A stretch of DNA of 64,000 bases from Pelecanus crispus (taxonomy: Eukaryota > Chordata > Aves > Pelecaniformes > Pelecanidae), in assembly GCF_030463565.1 (NCBI RefSeq), contig NC_134649.1, positions 5,157,501-5,221,500 on the forward strand. Direction: 5' to 3'. The translations under genes and the position numbers were made by a program. Shown one piece after another: positions 1 to 45,505 of this stretch (position 1 is the first letter of the stretch; each line of letters begins with the position of its first letter). The notes beneath the pieces are model-generated. The model saw only the letters and a list, made by a program, of their open reading frames with translations, did not search any database and was not told the DNA's origin.

Positions 1-1527
1 GAGAAGTAAATAGGTGCAGCTTTGAAGAGGAAAACAGGGCTGAATGGAGGAGGTAAAATAGATCTGTAGTAAAGAACTACTTGTGCTAAAATTCACCCAT
101 GCTAGGAAATTACTGCAGTTACATCCTTTGGGTCAGGGGCAGTCTCTTTGCTTGGAAAACGCCTAGCATAATTTAGGCATTACCGCAGTCTAAATAACGT
201 TTGCAAAAATACTTAGATGGAAGTAGGCACCTGGCAAGGAAGGACTGAGCTTGAACAATTACTTTGGCAGAGTTATGAACAAGAGGGAGTGGGGTCTTAA
301 CCTGGGAAGTACTGGGCTGCTGGAACAATAGCTGCTTATGCCAGCATTGCCTGGGGGGCGAGAGGGAGGTTAGCTTAAGATCCATTATGATGGTTCATTA
401 CATGACTGACCCCACCACCACCGTCCCTTTTCTTTTATTGAACTGGACTAACAAAACAGTACTTCAGTATTTCTTTCTTCCTTATTGAGTTGCTGGTGCC
501 TGCCTTGGTTATCACAGAAAATGGAAACTTTAGAGGGAATTTGCTTTGTTTGTTTTCAGAGTATTCATTGCCTCTTTTGAACACCATGTCTGTAGTGAAC
601 GTGCTCCCACGTCAAGAAAAAAAAAAGCTTCTCTTTGCAAATAGGGAAACTGAAATGGAGCTGCGCTGGAAGGGTCTCGGTGTCTGTTGCGGGATTTTGG
701 CTGCTAGTCTGGCGTTCACTCTGCTGGGTCCCTCTGTCTTCTGCTGGGGTGCTGTGTGTCCATTGCTGTCATCCGCTGCAGCTGCTGTGCTGATGGATGG
801 CATGTGGGCAGCACTTGTCAAAGCATCTCCAGGTTGGGTACCTGCAAAACGAGCAATTTGTGTCCTTCAAGAGCAAGCGAGGAGATGGTGACTGAGGAAG
901 AGTTCCTGTTGTGGCACTGACCGGCTGCTGCTGATGTGCTTCAACTTCTGCAGCAAACTGGGGACAGTCTCCGTGAAAGCAAAACACGCCCCCCCCGTTT
1001 TCGACATCATTTTGAAGCAGAGGCATCAGAAGCTGTCAGGCTTGTTGGAAGGTGTGGACAGGATCTCTAGCTGTTGTATGGCTCCTCAGCAAAGACTTTA
1101 TGGTTTGCTTTCCTGGGATCATTATTGTGAGATCATGGTGAATTCAGACAGTCAGCACTATAGCAGCAAGGCTTGTTCTAGCCACAGCATTTCAACAAAG
1201 CAGTCACCCTGTGTGTGAGAGTGTTTTAGGAATGAATAACGCCCTCTGGGCTGCTGGTAAACACGGGTGGTGAGCATGTCTGCAGCGGCGGGCTCCCATG
1301 GGGGAACGCTCCTTGGGTTTGTTTTTGTTTAAGGGAAGTCTGTAAAGACGCTGTTCCTCAGCTGTCCATGCCTAAGTGAAGTTTCAAAAAGTGAATTGGG
1401 GACTTTGTACACCGAGGTGTGAGGCTGGCTTTGTGGGGGGGTTTAAGCAGCTCATCAGTTTACCCTTTTGAACTGGACAAGAAAACACTGAACTTTAGGA
1501 TTAGTAAGGTGCATCACTTCCAAATCC
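1..1527 (+). other. IGF1R intron 5, first part in window
   Basis: No exon or recognisable repeat. Exon 5 of IGF1R was looked for and is not here. The ORFs at 490-891 (+) and 612-1026 (-) look like chance ORFs. Confidence 0.7.
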
Positions 1528-1532
1528 ATGGT
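1528..1532. repeat. Target-site duplication (left) of solo LTR
   Basis: CATGG, identical to the copy at 2039-2043 on the other side of the LTR. Confidence 0.8.
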
Positions 1533-2038
1533 GGTGTGGTTTAACCCCAGTTGGAAACTAAGCACCACACATCCCGGTGGGATGGGGGAGAGAATTGGGG
1601 GGGGGGAGTAAAACCCATGGGTTGAGATAAAGGCAGTTTAATAGGACAGCAGAGGAAGAGAAAATAATAATAATGATAAAAGAATATACAAAGCAAGTGA
1701 TGCGCAATGCAATTCTCATCACCTGCTGACCGATGCCCAGCCTGTTCCCCAGCAGTGATCGCTGCCCCCCGGCCAGCTCCCCCCAGTTTCTATACTGAGC
1801 ATGATGCCATATGGTATGGAATAGTTTGGATCAACTATTCTGGCTGTGCCCTCTCCCAGCTTCTTGTGCACCTGGCAGAGCATGGGAAGCTGAAAAATCC
1901 TCGACTAGTATAAACACTACTCAGCAACAACTAAAACGTCAGTGTGTTATCAGCATTATTCTCATCCTAAATCCAAAACACAGTACTACGCTAGCTACTA
2001 GGAAGAAAAGTAACTCTGTCCCAGCTGAAACCAGGACA
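1533..2038 (-). mobile_element. Solo LTR of an avian endogenous retrovirus (ERVL-like)
   Basis: A 506-bp element with TG...CA termini, flanked by a perfect 5-bp target duplication CATGG (1528-1532 and 2039-2043). I recognise the LTR family from bird genomes; in sense (- strand) it opens TGTCCTGGTTTCAGCTGGGA. Sense features include a degraded TATA-like TATA at about 1796-1791 and an ATTAAA poly(A) signal at 1642-1637, followed by a G/C-rich U5. No internal viral sequence is present, so it is a recombination-derived solo LTR. The 5-bp duplication suggests a class III (ERVL) type. The exact family name is not certain. Confidence 0.85.
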
Positions 2039-2043
2039 CATGG
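2039..2043. repeat. Target-site duplication (right) of solo LTR
   Basis: CATGG, identical to 1528-1532. Confidence 0.8.
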
Positions 2044-4472
2044 GTTAGTATAAAAGTCCCTAGTTTTCTACCCATGTATTTGCCTGCAGAGATGCAATTC
2101 TTGGCCAAAATCAGCTGTTTGTAAGTTGCTTACAATTTACATTAGCAAGGTGTGTGTAAGTATCTATTAGAGACAGATATTCTGTTAATAACCTCGGTGG
2201 TTCAGTTTGAAGTGCTAGTGGCCAAACACAAGCAGAAGAATATATCAGCATTATTAAAACATTAGCAATGTTTTGGAAATTTGATAAAGTTCAGGCTTGT
2301 AGAGAAATGCTGAAGAACGAACCTATTTAGAGACACCATCAAATAGAGCATTTTGTTCAAGTCTTGTCTTCCATGTTGTTCTCTGTTGTGGTGTGGTGCT
2401 GTATATGTTTGACTCTGTTGTCGGGCCCTCATTACGATCAGGGTCACACTGTGATACAGGTGCAGAACATATACTGTGTTAATATCCTAGCCAACATGTG
2501 GCATGCTTTGGGCATTTAGAACAATAAGGGTTTTCCTTTTCTCCTGTCTCTTACTGGTTGATGTCCCAGCTATCTGGTCTAGTGGGATTTTCTGTCTTTC
2601 TCACCATTGTAGCACTGAGGTGAACGTTTTTTATTCTGTATGTCCCGCAGGGTTGCTTGTCTTATCTCAGGATAGTCAGTCTACCATAAACCTCTGCTGC
2701 CTGGTCATCTTCTGTAGCCAGCTCATCCACCACTCTTATCCACGGTCCTCTGCCAGTTCTCATTCCCTTTTTGGTGCAAGTCTCTTGCCTTTACAAATCA
2801 TGCATTGCTCTCTTATTAACAGCGTACTTATCCGGTCATTACCCCTTTCTGGAGCTTTTTGTGTCCTGTATGCTATGGAGGGGGATAAAGCGTGATTGAA
2901 AGCTTGTTGAAATGTTTTCATCACCCACATCTCCTTTTGGTTTGGATCTCGCGTTCTGCCTCATAGCTTTACGATGGGTGAATGTGCACAGATGCAGCAT
3001 TGCGTGCAGGTACAGTGTGGAGCAGGTTTTTAATGTATGCAGTCAATAGTTAAGGGGCTGCGGGTGCTCTGCAGTTGGGGATACACATCATGTTGTGGGA
3101 ATTCTCTCCTGTGGGTGTGCATGGGTTAGGCAGGTCGCATTGAGGCTTTTTATGGCAAGCCTGGGACCAGATGTGCCTCCTACTCCTGTTCAGAGGTTTA
3201 GCCTGTCCTTCAGGCCATAATCTCCAGTCATTCCCTTAGTTACTGTCTCCAGGGTTTGATTGGCAGTCCTTTGTTTTCGTACAGTGAATCTTTTATTCTT
3301 TCCATGCTATCTTCCTTGGCATCCTGATTTTTTCCACAGCTGTTAGAGCCAAAGTCTGATATAATCTTTATTTATAACTTTATTTATAACCTAAGCCCTA
3401 AGTGCATTCTGGTTGCCCTCTGCTCTACCTTTCAAGCCATGCAGTGCTGCACCTCTCCTGTGACTGAGACTGTTTATAGCCCTCCAAATGTGGTTTCCCT
3501 GGTGCTTTGAATGGTGCTAGAATAACTTCCACTAATTTATACTTTCAGTGTATATATGAACCCTTAGGACCTGTTTGCCTCGCCTCAGATGGCTGCTCAA
3601 ACTTGCGCAGATGGCTTTAACGTATGAGCCACGGTAGCTCCCAGCTCCGGCGCAGTCGCCGTGCAGTTGTGTAAAGCACCAGTGTGTGCTTGATTTGCCT
3701 CATTTATTCACCCTCTTGAAAGCTTAGCCACATTGCTTTAATACAAGAATTATCTCTAGTGTCTAAAGCGTAATTGCCACAGTTGGGAGCAGGAGACAGG
3801 CTAGGCTGTTATTAAATATTTAAGATGGTTTCTGTAGTCATGGAGCCACACCTCTGTTTATTGTGTTCGATCTGAGTCCAGCTTTTTGGGTCTTCCCTGA
3901 AAAGCTTAGTTGCCATCACTTAATCACGTGGCTAATTATGGTGAAGTGTCATCTTTTCAGCAGTGCACAGGGAGCTGCAGGGATTTTAGTCATCTGTAAC
4001 GAGTAATAGACGTCTCAAACATGGGTTTTGGTGATGTCTGTCAAGTCCCACATGCACTTTAGCATCCTTGTTCTCTCCTGGCAAGATGCCTTTAAAACAC
4101 AAACATGTGTGTGCTCCCTTGTCAACTGAGCACATTCTTCTCAGCATCCGTCTGAAGTGGTACCAGGTATATCGACTTCGTTAGCAGTCAAGTCCTGGAT
4201 AATTAGGGGATAGTTGGAAATACGAGAAACCACTTCTCTTTCACGTTGTTCTGAAAATACACTCAGTGTTTTGGTATGTTACAAGAAACTGCAACCATGG
4301 TCTGTGCAGATTGCAACCAGAATGCACAGTTTTCACTTCAGGTTGGGTGAGGGAGGAATTAATGCTAAATTTTAAATGAAGTTTTTGAAGGAAAACCATA
4401 AATGAGTAGTATGTCAGCTCTTATGAGCCCCATGGTTTGTCTGCCATGTTACCCTGCAGAAACTCTGACTGT
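2044..4472 (+). other. IGF1R intron 5, middle part
   Basis: Unique-looking intron sequence between the solo LTR and the CR1 fragment. A 130-codon ORF at 2503-2895 has no recognisable motif. Nothing else supported. Confidence 0.7.
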
Positions 4473-5130
4473 ATCATAGAATCATAGAATCGTTTAGGTT
4501 GGAAAAGACCTTTAAGATCATCCAGTCCAGCCATCAAGGGTAGACTAGACTAAACCATGTCCCCAAGTGCCACGTCTGCCCATTTTTTGAACACTTCCAG
4601 GGATGGGGACTCCACCACCTCTCTGGGCAGCCTGTTCCAATGCTTGACTGCCCTTTCCGTGAAGAATTTTTTCCTAATATCCAACCTAAGCCTCCCCTGG
4701 CACAGCTTAAGCCCATTTCCTCTCGTCCTAGCGCTAACTACATGGGAGAAGAGCCCAACACCCACCTCATTACACCCTCCTTTCAGGTAGTTGTAGGGAG
4801 CGATCAGGTCTCCCCTCAGCCTCCTCTTCTCCAGGCTGAACACCCCCAGCTCCCTCAGCCGCTCCCCACCAGCCCTGTGCTCCAGACCCTTCCCCAGCTC
4901 CGCTGCCCTTCTCTGGACACGCTCCAGCACCTCAACGTCCTTCTTGTAGTGAGGGGCCCAAAACTGGACACAGTATTCCAGGTGTGGCCTCACCAGTGCC
5001 GAGTGCAGAGGGACGATAACTTCCCTGCTCCTGCTGGCCACACTGTTCCTGACACAAGCCAGGATGCTGTTGGCCTTCTTGGCCACCTAGGCACACTGCC
5101 GGCTCATGTTCAGCCGGCTGTCGACCAAAG
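4473..5130 (-). mobile_element. CR1 LINE fragment, 5'-truncated, antisense to IGF1R
   Basis: The + strand begins ATCATAGAATCATAGAAT, the reverse complement of the short repeats that end CR1 elements, so the element lies on the - strand with its 3' end at 4473. The other end stops abruptly near 5127-5130 in a CR1 motif (GGCTGTCGACCA), a 5' truncation typical of LINE insertion. Inside is the C-terminal part of the reverse-transcriptase ORF. No clear target duplication is visible, as usual for CR1. Confidence 0.93.
4550..5086 (-). pseudogene. CR1 ORF2 C-terminal remnant
   Basis: 178 open codons, with [20 protein letters not shown] near the start and [20 protein letters not shown] near the end. 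This is the region after the polymerase domain of CR1 ORF2. An in-frame TAG just upstream sits where related copies have a sense codon, and the reverse-transcriptase and endonuclease domains are missing. It is a dead copy, not a host gene. Confidence 0.9.
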
Positions 5131-39117
<33,987 letters not shown>

Positions 39118-39747
39118 TCCTTAGAACCAGAATCTCACAGAAATAAAACACAGAAAAACACATGCATTGGGGAAAGAAAGAAAGAAAATTACAATATATT
39201 CAAAAGCCTACTGTACCTCAGTGGATCTTCAGAACTGCCATAGCTGCACTTGGGAGAACCCTTTTTTCAGTAAACAAGTTATCGTATTTTTCTTTTTTCA
39301 ATATGCAAGCAGATGTTTGTTTCAGTAAAGGACTCCATTCATGGGGCACACAGTTGGCCTTTTAAAACTCTAATGTTAACACTTAATAGCAACAGAAAAC
39401 TTGAGATCTGATGTCTCTCCCTCTCCTCTCTCCTCTCTCTTTCTTTCTCTCTCTTTGCTTCGTAATGGGAAACATATCTGCGTGCAAGTTCAACCGTACA
39501 GCACTTTTATCAGATCAAAGATATCGCAGGCCAGGTGGCTCCCCGGTACCCTTGCAAGCACCTGCCTAACACTGTAGGTCTTTATAAAAAAACAAACAAA
39601 CAAACAAACAAAAAAAAACCACAAAAAAAAAAATTTAAAAAGACTGGATTTTTAATGTTGCTCTTTAATCTTTTTAGGAACATGTAAAAGAATAAAAAAG
39701 GGCCATCATTCATCCAAGGTTGTTACCATTTTCAACGCTGCCAAATT

Positions 39748-39751
39748 TTGC

Positions 39752-39755
<4 letters not shown>
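39748..39755 (+). promoter_or_regulatory. miR-182/96 seed match (TTGCCAAA)
   Basis: An 8-mer complementary to nucleotides 2-8 of miR-182 plus an A, just before the A31 tract in the IGF1R 3' UTR. It is a seed match only. The adjoining oligo(A) makes use uncertain. Confidence 0.35.

Positions 39756-39783
<28 letters not shown>
39753..39783 (+). repeat. A31 homopolymer in IGF1R 3' UTR
   Basis: 31 consecutive A. Length may be inaccurate in assembly and polymorphic. Confidence 0.9.
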
Positions 39784-39788
<5 letters not shown>

Positions 39789-40652
39789 CTTTGGTTTTTG
39801 TTTTTGTTTTTTGGGTTTTTTTTTGTAGGCATGGAAGGAGCACAGTAATCACCTGCTCTGTTTAAAAGAGATCCTGACCAATACATTCTATTCAATCATA
39901 CACTGGTATTTAAAAAAAAAAAAAATCAAAAAAATCAAATTGTCTAGATCTTTTTTCAAAACTGGACAAAATGTGATTATTTTTTTTTTTCTTGTGATGG
40001 AGAAGATAAAAGGGATGGGGTAAAGAAACAGCCCTCCCTCCACCCCTATCCCCATCCCAATGAATTCTGGACAAAACTGGCAGTGGTGAGCTAAACAAAC
40101 ACGTGCATTTCGTACAAAAAAAAAAAAGTCAACTGCACGCCAAAAATGAAACATGAAAAACATGAAAATAACTGGCAGAGATCTCCATCGTTGCAGCCTG
40201 CCTTCCTTCGCAGGCTTGCAAGGAAAAAAACACCTAGAAACATAAATTGGAGAAGACAAAAAAAGCAGTAACCGGATTCAAGTATATGATGCTTTGTTGA
40301 CCTTTTCTCTTTATTATTAAGACTTCTCGAAGGGTCTTGCAGTTCTATGTTAGACCATGGATCATTTGCATACACATTGTCTTTTGTGTCACTTTTATAA
40401 CTTTTTTACGGTTCAGATACTCATCTATATGTCTGTACAGAAAAAAGCTGCTATTTTTTTTGTTCTTTATCTTTGTGGATTTAATCTATGAAAACCTTCA
40501 GGTCTGCCCTCCTTCCCTTCCCTCCCACTTCAACAAATTTTCTTATGCTTTGTACTATAGTGTGTAACTTTTACTTCCTCCTTCCCAGTAACTGATACCT
40601 TTCATATGATTTGCCATGAACTGTTTAATGCCTTTTTATAAATACATTTCCT

Positions 40653-40654
<2 letters not shown>

Positions 40655-40686
<32 letters not shown>
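40655..40686 (+). repeat. T32 homopolymer in IGF1R 3' UTR
   Basis: 32 consecutive T, complementary to the A31 tract about 870 bases upstream. Confidence 0.9.
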
Positions 40687-40774
40687 CCCATTAGTTGTTT
40701 TACAACATCTTGGCTGTGTGGGCTACAGGGCTTTTGAGGGGGACATGGAGAAAGAAGGGACACCCCACACGGAA

Positions 40775-40782
40775 ACACTCCA
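40775..40782 (+). promoter_or_regulatory. miR-122 seed match (ACACTCCA)
   Basis: An 8-mer seed match in the IGF1R 3' UTR. miR-122 is liver-specific and has been reported to target IGF1R in mammals. Conservation could not be checked here. Confidence 0.4.
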
Positions 40783-41979
40783 GCAGTGGTGTCGTGCGGT
40801 GTTTTTAAACCCCGGTTTTCCTTCCTTCCCACTAACCTCTGCCCAGACAGCATGCGAGTCTCTTACAGTGCAAGGCATGATACAAACTCAGGTCAGAAAA
40901 AAAGGTTAAATATTTAGTACATTCTTGTTCAGTGTTTATATTCATTGTTGTACAAGGGTCCTACCCCTCCTTCCCTCCCCGCTTGTTTTGGTTGTGGCAC
41001 ACATCCACCCACCCGTCCCCACACAGACACACACACACACACACTTTTTTATTTTTTTTCTTTATTAGTTGGGTACAACAGCAGACACCAGGCTTTTGGG
41101 TCACTGATTTTTAAAACGACTATTTTAACCCTTCCACCCCGTGAACAAGAGCTATACCAGTTGCAGCTGGCGATGCCAGGCATTTTCGGGGTGGCCGTTG
41201 GACACCTGGCTCCAGCAAAGCCCAGCTCTTCGCCTTCCGAATGAGGAAGCCCTCCTGGAGGGCACCCTGGGCCGCACTTGGCACCCCTGGTTAAAACAAC
41301 CCGACCTGACCCACCGTGCCATTTCTGCAGGGCTGCGTGGAAAGCACGCAGCTGGGGCCAGTGGCTTGGCTAGCAAACGGTTAAGTGTTGGCAGCTATGG
41401 AAACCTGTACAAGTACAAGCTTGTTGCTTAAATCATAGACCAAACCTCAGAACAAAAGAAAACGAGTAAGCTTGTTTGTTCAGTTGCAGAAGCCTTGGTG
41501 AAAGGGGAAGGAGGGGGCCATCAGAAAGTCTGCAACCAAGGAGTCACACCAGTTGCTCATCTGACGTTGGTTACAGCATCGAAGCCTTTGTTTAGCACTG
41601 ATCCAACCAATGATGGCAGTGAAGAGGTGGTTCTGGGATGGAAATGTTTAAATCTTTTGAGTAAGAACAAAGAATTAAAATATACTGATTGCTAGTTTTG
41701 ACTGGAGATTTTAAAAAGTTTGTAGTGCTTTTTGCTTGTGTAGTTTAGGTCCCATTATCTTCTCTTGCCTCTGTCCCATAGTTATTTTTCCCTTTTAAAA
41801 ATGAAAAAAGACAAAAAAGTTAATTAAGAAGGTATTCTATGTAGGATTTTTTATTTATTTTTGTGATATCAGTTTAAATCACTGTAGAGATGCCCCATAA
41901 TAAATTTAAATACTGAGATAAGGGTTTTTGAGTATGACGGGGGACAGTTTTTTGATTTTTTTTTTTTTCAAACTTTTAT

Positions 41980-41987
41980 CTACCTCA
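41980..41987 (+). promoter_or_regulatory. let-7 seed match (CTACCTCA)
   Basis: A full 8-mer let-7 site in AT-rich surroundings, favourable for access. A weaker 7-mer (CTACCTC) is at 46013-46019. let-7 control of IGF1R is established in mammals. Confidence 0.5.
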
Positions 41988-43409
41988 CTCTTATTTTTTT
42001 ATATGTGTGTATATACAAAAATACATCTCACATTTCTCAGCAGCCAATAAATGCCGTTGATACTGGTAACCTCTCACTCCATATACCACATGCTCTAGGT
42101 TCTGGAGGGGAACAGTCACTGCCTGTCACAAAGGGTCACTTCAGAATATTTGCCTCAATTCCAAGGAGTTTCTCTGATTTTTTTGGTTCAGACTCGTGAT
42201 TGTGAGGGGAAATCCAAAAGCTGTCTGACTTAGGGTGACCATTCTTTGCGGAAACACGGGGGCTTTTTCCTGTGTTGTCATGGGGGTCCTCAGGTCAGCA
42301 ACAGAATGCTGCATGTTTAGATGAGCGGAGACGGAGCTGACCTGATAACGAGGACTTCAAATTATGACTGTTTGATGAAATCTGTTACAGAAGTCAATCG
42401 TTCACAATGTTTGAAGGTCCAGAGGAATTGTTAAAGGGAATGGTCTTTCTCTTTGCCCTATAGAATGGGCTAAGTCATTCCTGCCAGTTTTCCCTCAGAT
42501 GCCACAAGCACCAAAAAGATGTTTGGCTGAATCCGCACCTAAAAATAAATTGGCTCGTACAGCATTAGCATTGCTTTCTTGACCAAAAAAAACAGTGAAA
42601 AAACCTGTCACAGGCTGCCCGATGACACTACTACATCGAGTTAACAGCTATGGATCTTTGCTGCTTCTGTTTGATGAGAGCACTGATGTTTTTTGGTTGT
42701 TTTTTTTTTTTTTTTAAACTAACATTGAATTGATTTCTTTTAATGTGCCAGTAAAAATTCAGTTCCCTTTTCTTCCCCCGTTTATACGCTTCGTAACTGT
42801 GGATTCTGATGGACCAGCCATCACATTTTAACTGCCCTCTGACAGCGTGTAACTGGTTTACAAGCACACAGGACTAACACGAGCTTGCCGTCAACTTGAT
42901 GTATAATGTTTCTCTTTTTCCAGCTCTGGCAGCTGTTCGTGCAGGTGTTGGTTGTGGTATCTGAGTAATGTGGTGCTTGGCTACTCCGAGTTGTACACAG
43001 CCTCTTGAATACACAGTGCTGTGGTTAAGTACTACAGAGTTTGTCTTTGGAGGGAGCGTTTCTCTCCAGCCCGGAGAAACCAGCAAAATTTCAAGTTTTT
43101 ACTAGGTTGTTTTGGTTTTCCATTTTTATTAGGTTTCGGTGACCTTTTGGTGCAGTGGCTGTTCCCCTCTCTCGCACATATTGATTACCACAACTGGAGA
43201 TCCTCAGATCTTTCAGCTGGCTAGGAGGGTTTTGTTAAAACTGTCCAAGTTACTGGTTTTTATATAATTGTACGTAGGTGGTTTTAAAATGCATTAGGAA
43301 GAAACACTAATGACGTAGCACCCATCATGATAAACATTTCAAAAAGCACTTCAGTAGAAGGCAGTCACGTGACATCACGTACGCACGCGTGATGACAGTC
43401 AGCTCTCCT

Positions 43410-43417
43410 GGACCAAA
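43410..43417 (+). promoter_or_regulatory. miR-133 seed match (GGACCAAA)
   Basis: An 8-mer match to the muscle microRNA miR-133, reported to repress IGF1R in myogenesis. It lies 16 bases after a short CG-rich hairpin. Confidence 0.45.
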
Positions 43418-43724
43418 CCACCTTCATGATACCATTGCGTTCTGTGTTTGCAATTCAAGCTGAATTCCTTTTTTGTTCTGTTTGTTTCCATAGCTTTTTT
43501 TTGTTGTTGTTGTTGTTGTGTTTTGTGCATTTTGAATAGCTTTATTCACATGGGTTTTTCATGCAGACTTCCCTTGGACAGTAAATCGAGTTGTTTGTGC
43601 ATGTGAACAACTGAGAATTAATGTTGGCTTGATAGAGTCATAATATGGTTTGTAATGTTGTTCTTCCCTGAGACCACTGGCTTGTCTGGTATGGCAAATT
43701 TATTTAGAACTTCAGCTATGTTTG

Positions 43725-43730
43725 AATAAA
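43725..43730 (+). terminator. Possible proximal poly(A) signal AATAAA
   Basis: AATAAA in TTTGAATAAAGTT, inside the IGF1R 3' UTR, about 4.6 kb after the stop. Further AATAAA hexamers are at 39142-39147, 39691-39696 and 45464-45469. Any of these could give a shorter 3' UTR; the sequence alone does not show use. Confidence 0.35.
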
Positions 43731-44316
43731 GTTAAAGTAATCCAATTTGTTTATAAATTAAAAACAAAAGCCCACCCGGCCCTGAAAACCAGCATTTTGA
43801 CAAATGGTACCAAGATGTGTTAATGCAGGAGGATAACAAACGGGCATCGCTGTGGGGAGCAGGCGGCTTTGGTTTTAGCGCTCGGCCGTTGTCCTCACCT
43901 GACTCAAAAGCCGTGGGGTGGCACAGAAGGCGGCTTGGTTGCGAAGGAACACGGCTCCTGCGTAAAGACAGAAGTGTCAGCTGCGAGGTACTGAGTGAGG
44001 TGCCCTTTCGGGGGAGCGATAAACTAGACGCAGAAGCCGAGCGTGATGGAAAGCGCGAGGCCGGCCTGCGCGCACCAAGCCTTGCTCAGCGTGATGCCTC
44101 TGCTCTCGAAAGCTGGTTCTAAGTGACGTACGATTCTAGGCATGTTTGCGCTGATGCTCCTCTCGGTCTTTAAAAACAAAGGCAAGAAAGCCCAGTTTGC
44201 CCAGGATGACTGGTCACCAGATGGAACCGCTGTCAGGTCCTCTGGGAACAGCTGAGGGCTGTTCCGTACAATCTGAGTCTAAGTGAAAAACACTCCTATT
44301 GTTGGTATAACTCCAT

Positions 44317-44384
44317 AAATATATATCTATTTATACATATATATATCTGCATATGTATATCTATAATATAGATATATATATTTA
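44317..44384 (+). repeat. AT-alternating low-complexity stretch
   Basis: Repeated ATATATCTA/TAGATATAT units with local inverted symmetry, in the IGF1R 3' UTR. Confidence 0.85.
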
Positions 44385-45056
44385 AACCCTTTTCATTCCA
44401 TTAGTACAAGTAACACTTGTTTCCTGTTATTCCTATTTTGTTTGTCAATCGTGTATTTAATCACTGGGCTGAACAGCAGTGAAGGAAGGTGCAAGGGATC
44501 CACTCCTTACTAACCAGTGATAAAAGCCAGATATTGCAACTTAACCCACGAGTAGTTGTGCAGACAAGAATTCAAGACTGATGCGTAGAAACAACGCTAG
44601 CGGCCGGGGGTGCTGAAGATACAGAACTACAAGCAGGCAGGAGGGCTTCAAAGGATGCCTCAGTCCAGAAACTGGCCGCTCGGAGACGACGAACGGCCTC
44701 TGAACTTGAGCGCAGCCAGGTAAATCGCAATTGAGAGATGTCTGTGTGGAGACACGTGAAAACAAAGGATATGGAAATGGGTATTTACAAAGACACAGGG
44801 CTTGGCAGAAGTTTGAGGTAGTTTCCTGAGCTCGGTATGTGGGACGGCATCAGAGCTCGGGTGTCACAATTCTGGTCGTTGGTACTTGTCAATACACCTC
44901 TGGACTTCCCAGCTGGAGCGGTAGATTCATTGCCAGGAGTTGGAGGGTTGTTACCGTCGGTCCATGTGAATCGGTCTCAACTTACAGTTGGCCTGTTCTG
45001 CGAGTACCTTGAGACTATCAGTAGTTTGTGTGTGTGCATATGCGTGTGTGCTCATC

Positions 45057-45081
45057 TTTTTTTTTTTTTTTTTTTTTTTTT
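45057..45081 (+). repeat. T25 homopolymer in IGF1R 3' UTR
   Basis: 25 consecutive T after a TG-rich stretch. Confidence 0.9.
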
Positions 45082-45150
45082 CCTCCTGGTATGCGTTTCA
45101 TTGATTAGTAATCCATTAGCATTTTCAATAGGGCTTTAAGTCCAGTAGAT

Positions 45151-45158
45151 TACGGGTA
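45151..45158 (+). promoter_or_regulatory. miR-99/100 seed match (TACGGGTA)
   Basis: A full 8-mer for the miR-99/100 family. It contains a CpG, so it is rarer by chance than most seed matches. IGF1R is a known target of this family in mammals. A 7-mer match to miR-378 (AGTCCAG) lies at 45140-45146. Confidence 0.5.
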
Positions 45159-45505
45159 GTCAGTTGACGAAGATCTGGTTTACAAGAACTAATTAAATGT
45201 TTCATCGCATTTTGTAAGTACATAGAATAATTTTATAAAATGTTTGTAGTTTATAAATGCCTAAAATATAATTTAAGGGCACTTTTCTGTGTCTGTGTAT
45301 GGGTGTGTCTGTATGCGATCAGGTTTTTTTTTTGTTTTTTTGATGGTACCAGTTTACTAGCTAGCTTTACAATATGCCAAAAAGGATCGCTAACGTGTCC
45401 AGTTCACGGCGTGTCCCTCTCCCCCTACCCGCCCAAGCTTTGTGTCCCAGCGTACAGCGAATGAATAAAGGAGGTGGGGAAATGTTCTGTATCTTCAGTA
45501 TCCTG

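Noticed and set aside
490..891. 133-codon ORF on the + strand
   Set aside because: No domain, lies in IGF1R intron 5, overlaps opposite-strand ORFs of similar size, and shows no splice or family support. Most likely chance.
2503..2895. 130-codon ORF on the + strand with hydrophobic stretches
   Set aside because: The composition is what T-rich intron DNA gives in this frame. No recognisable family or start context.
39753..39783. A31 run, considered as a retrocopy tail
   Set aside because: It lies inside the continuous IGF1R 3' UTR, with no target duplication around it and no separate cDNA before it.
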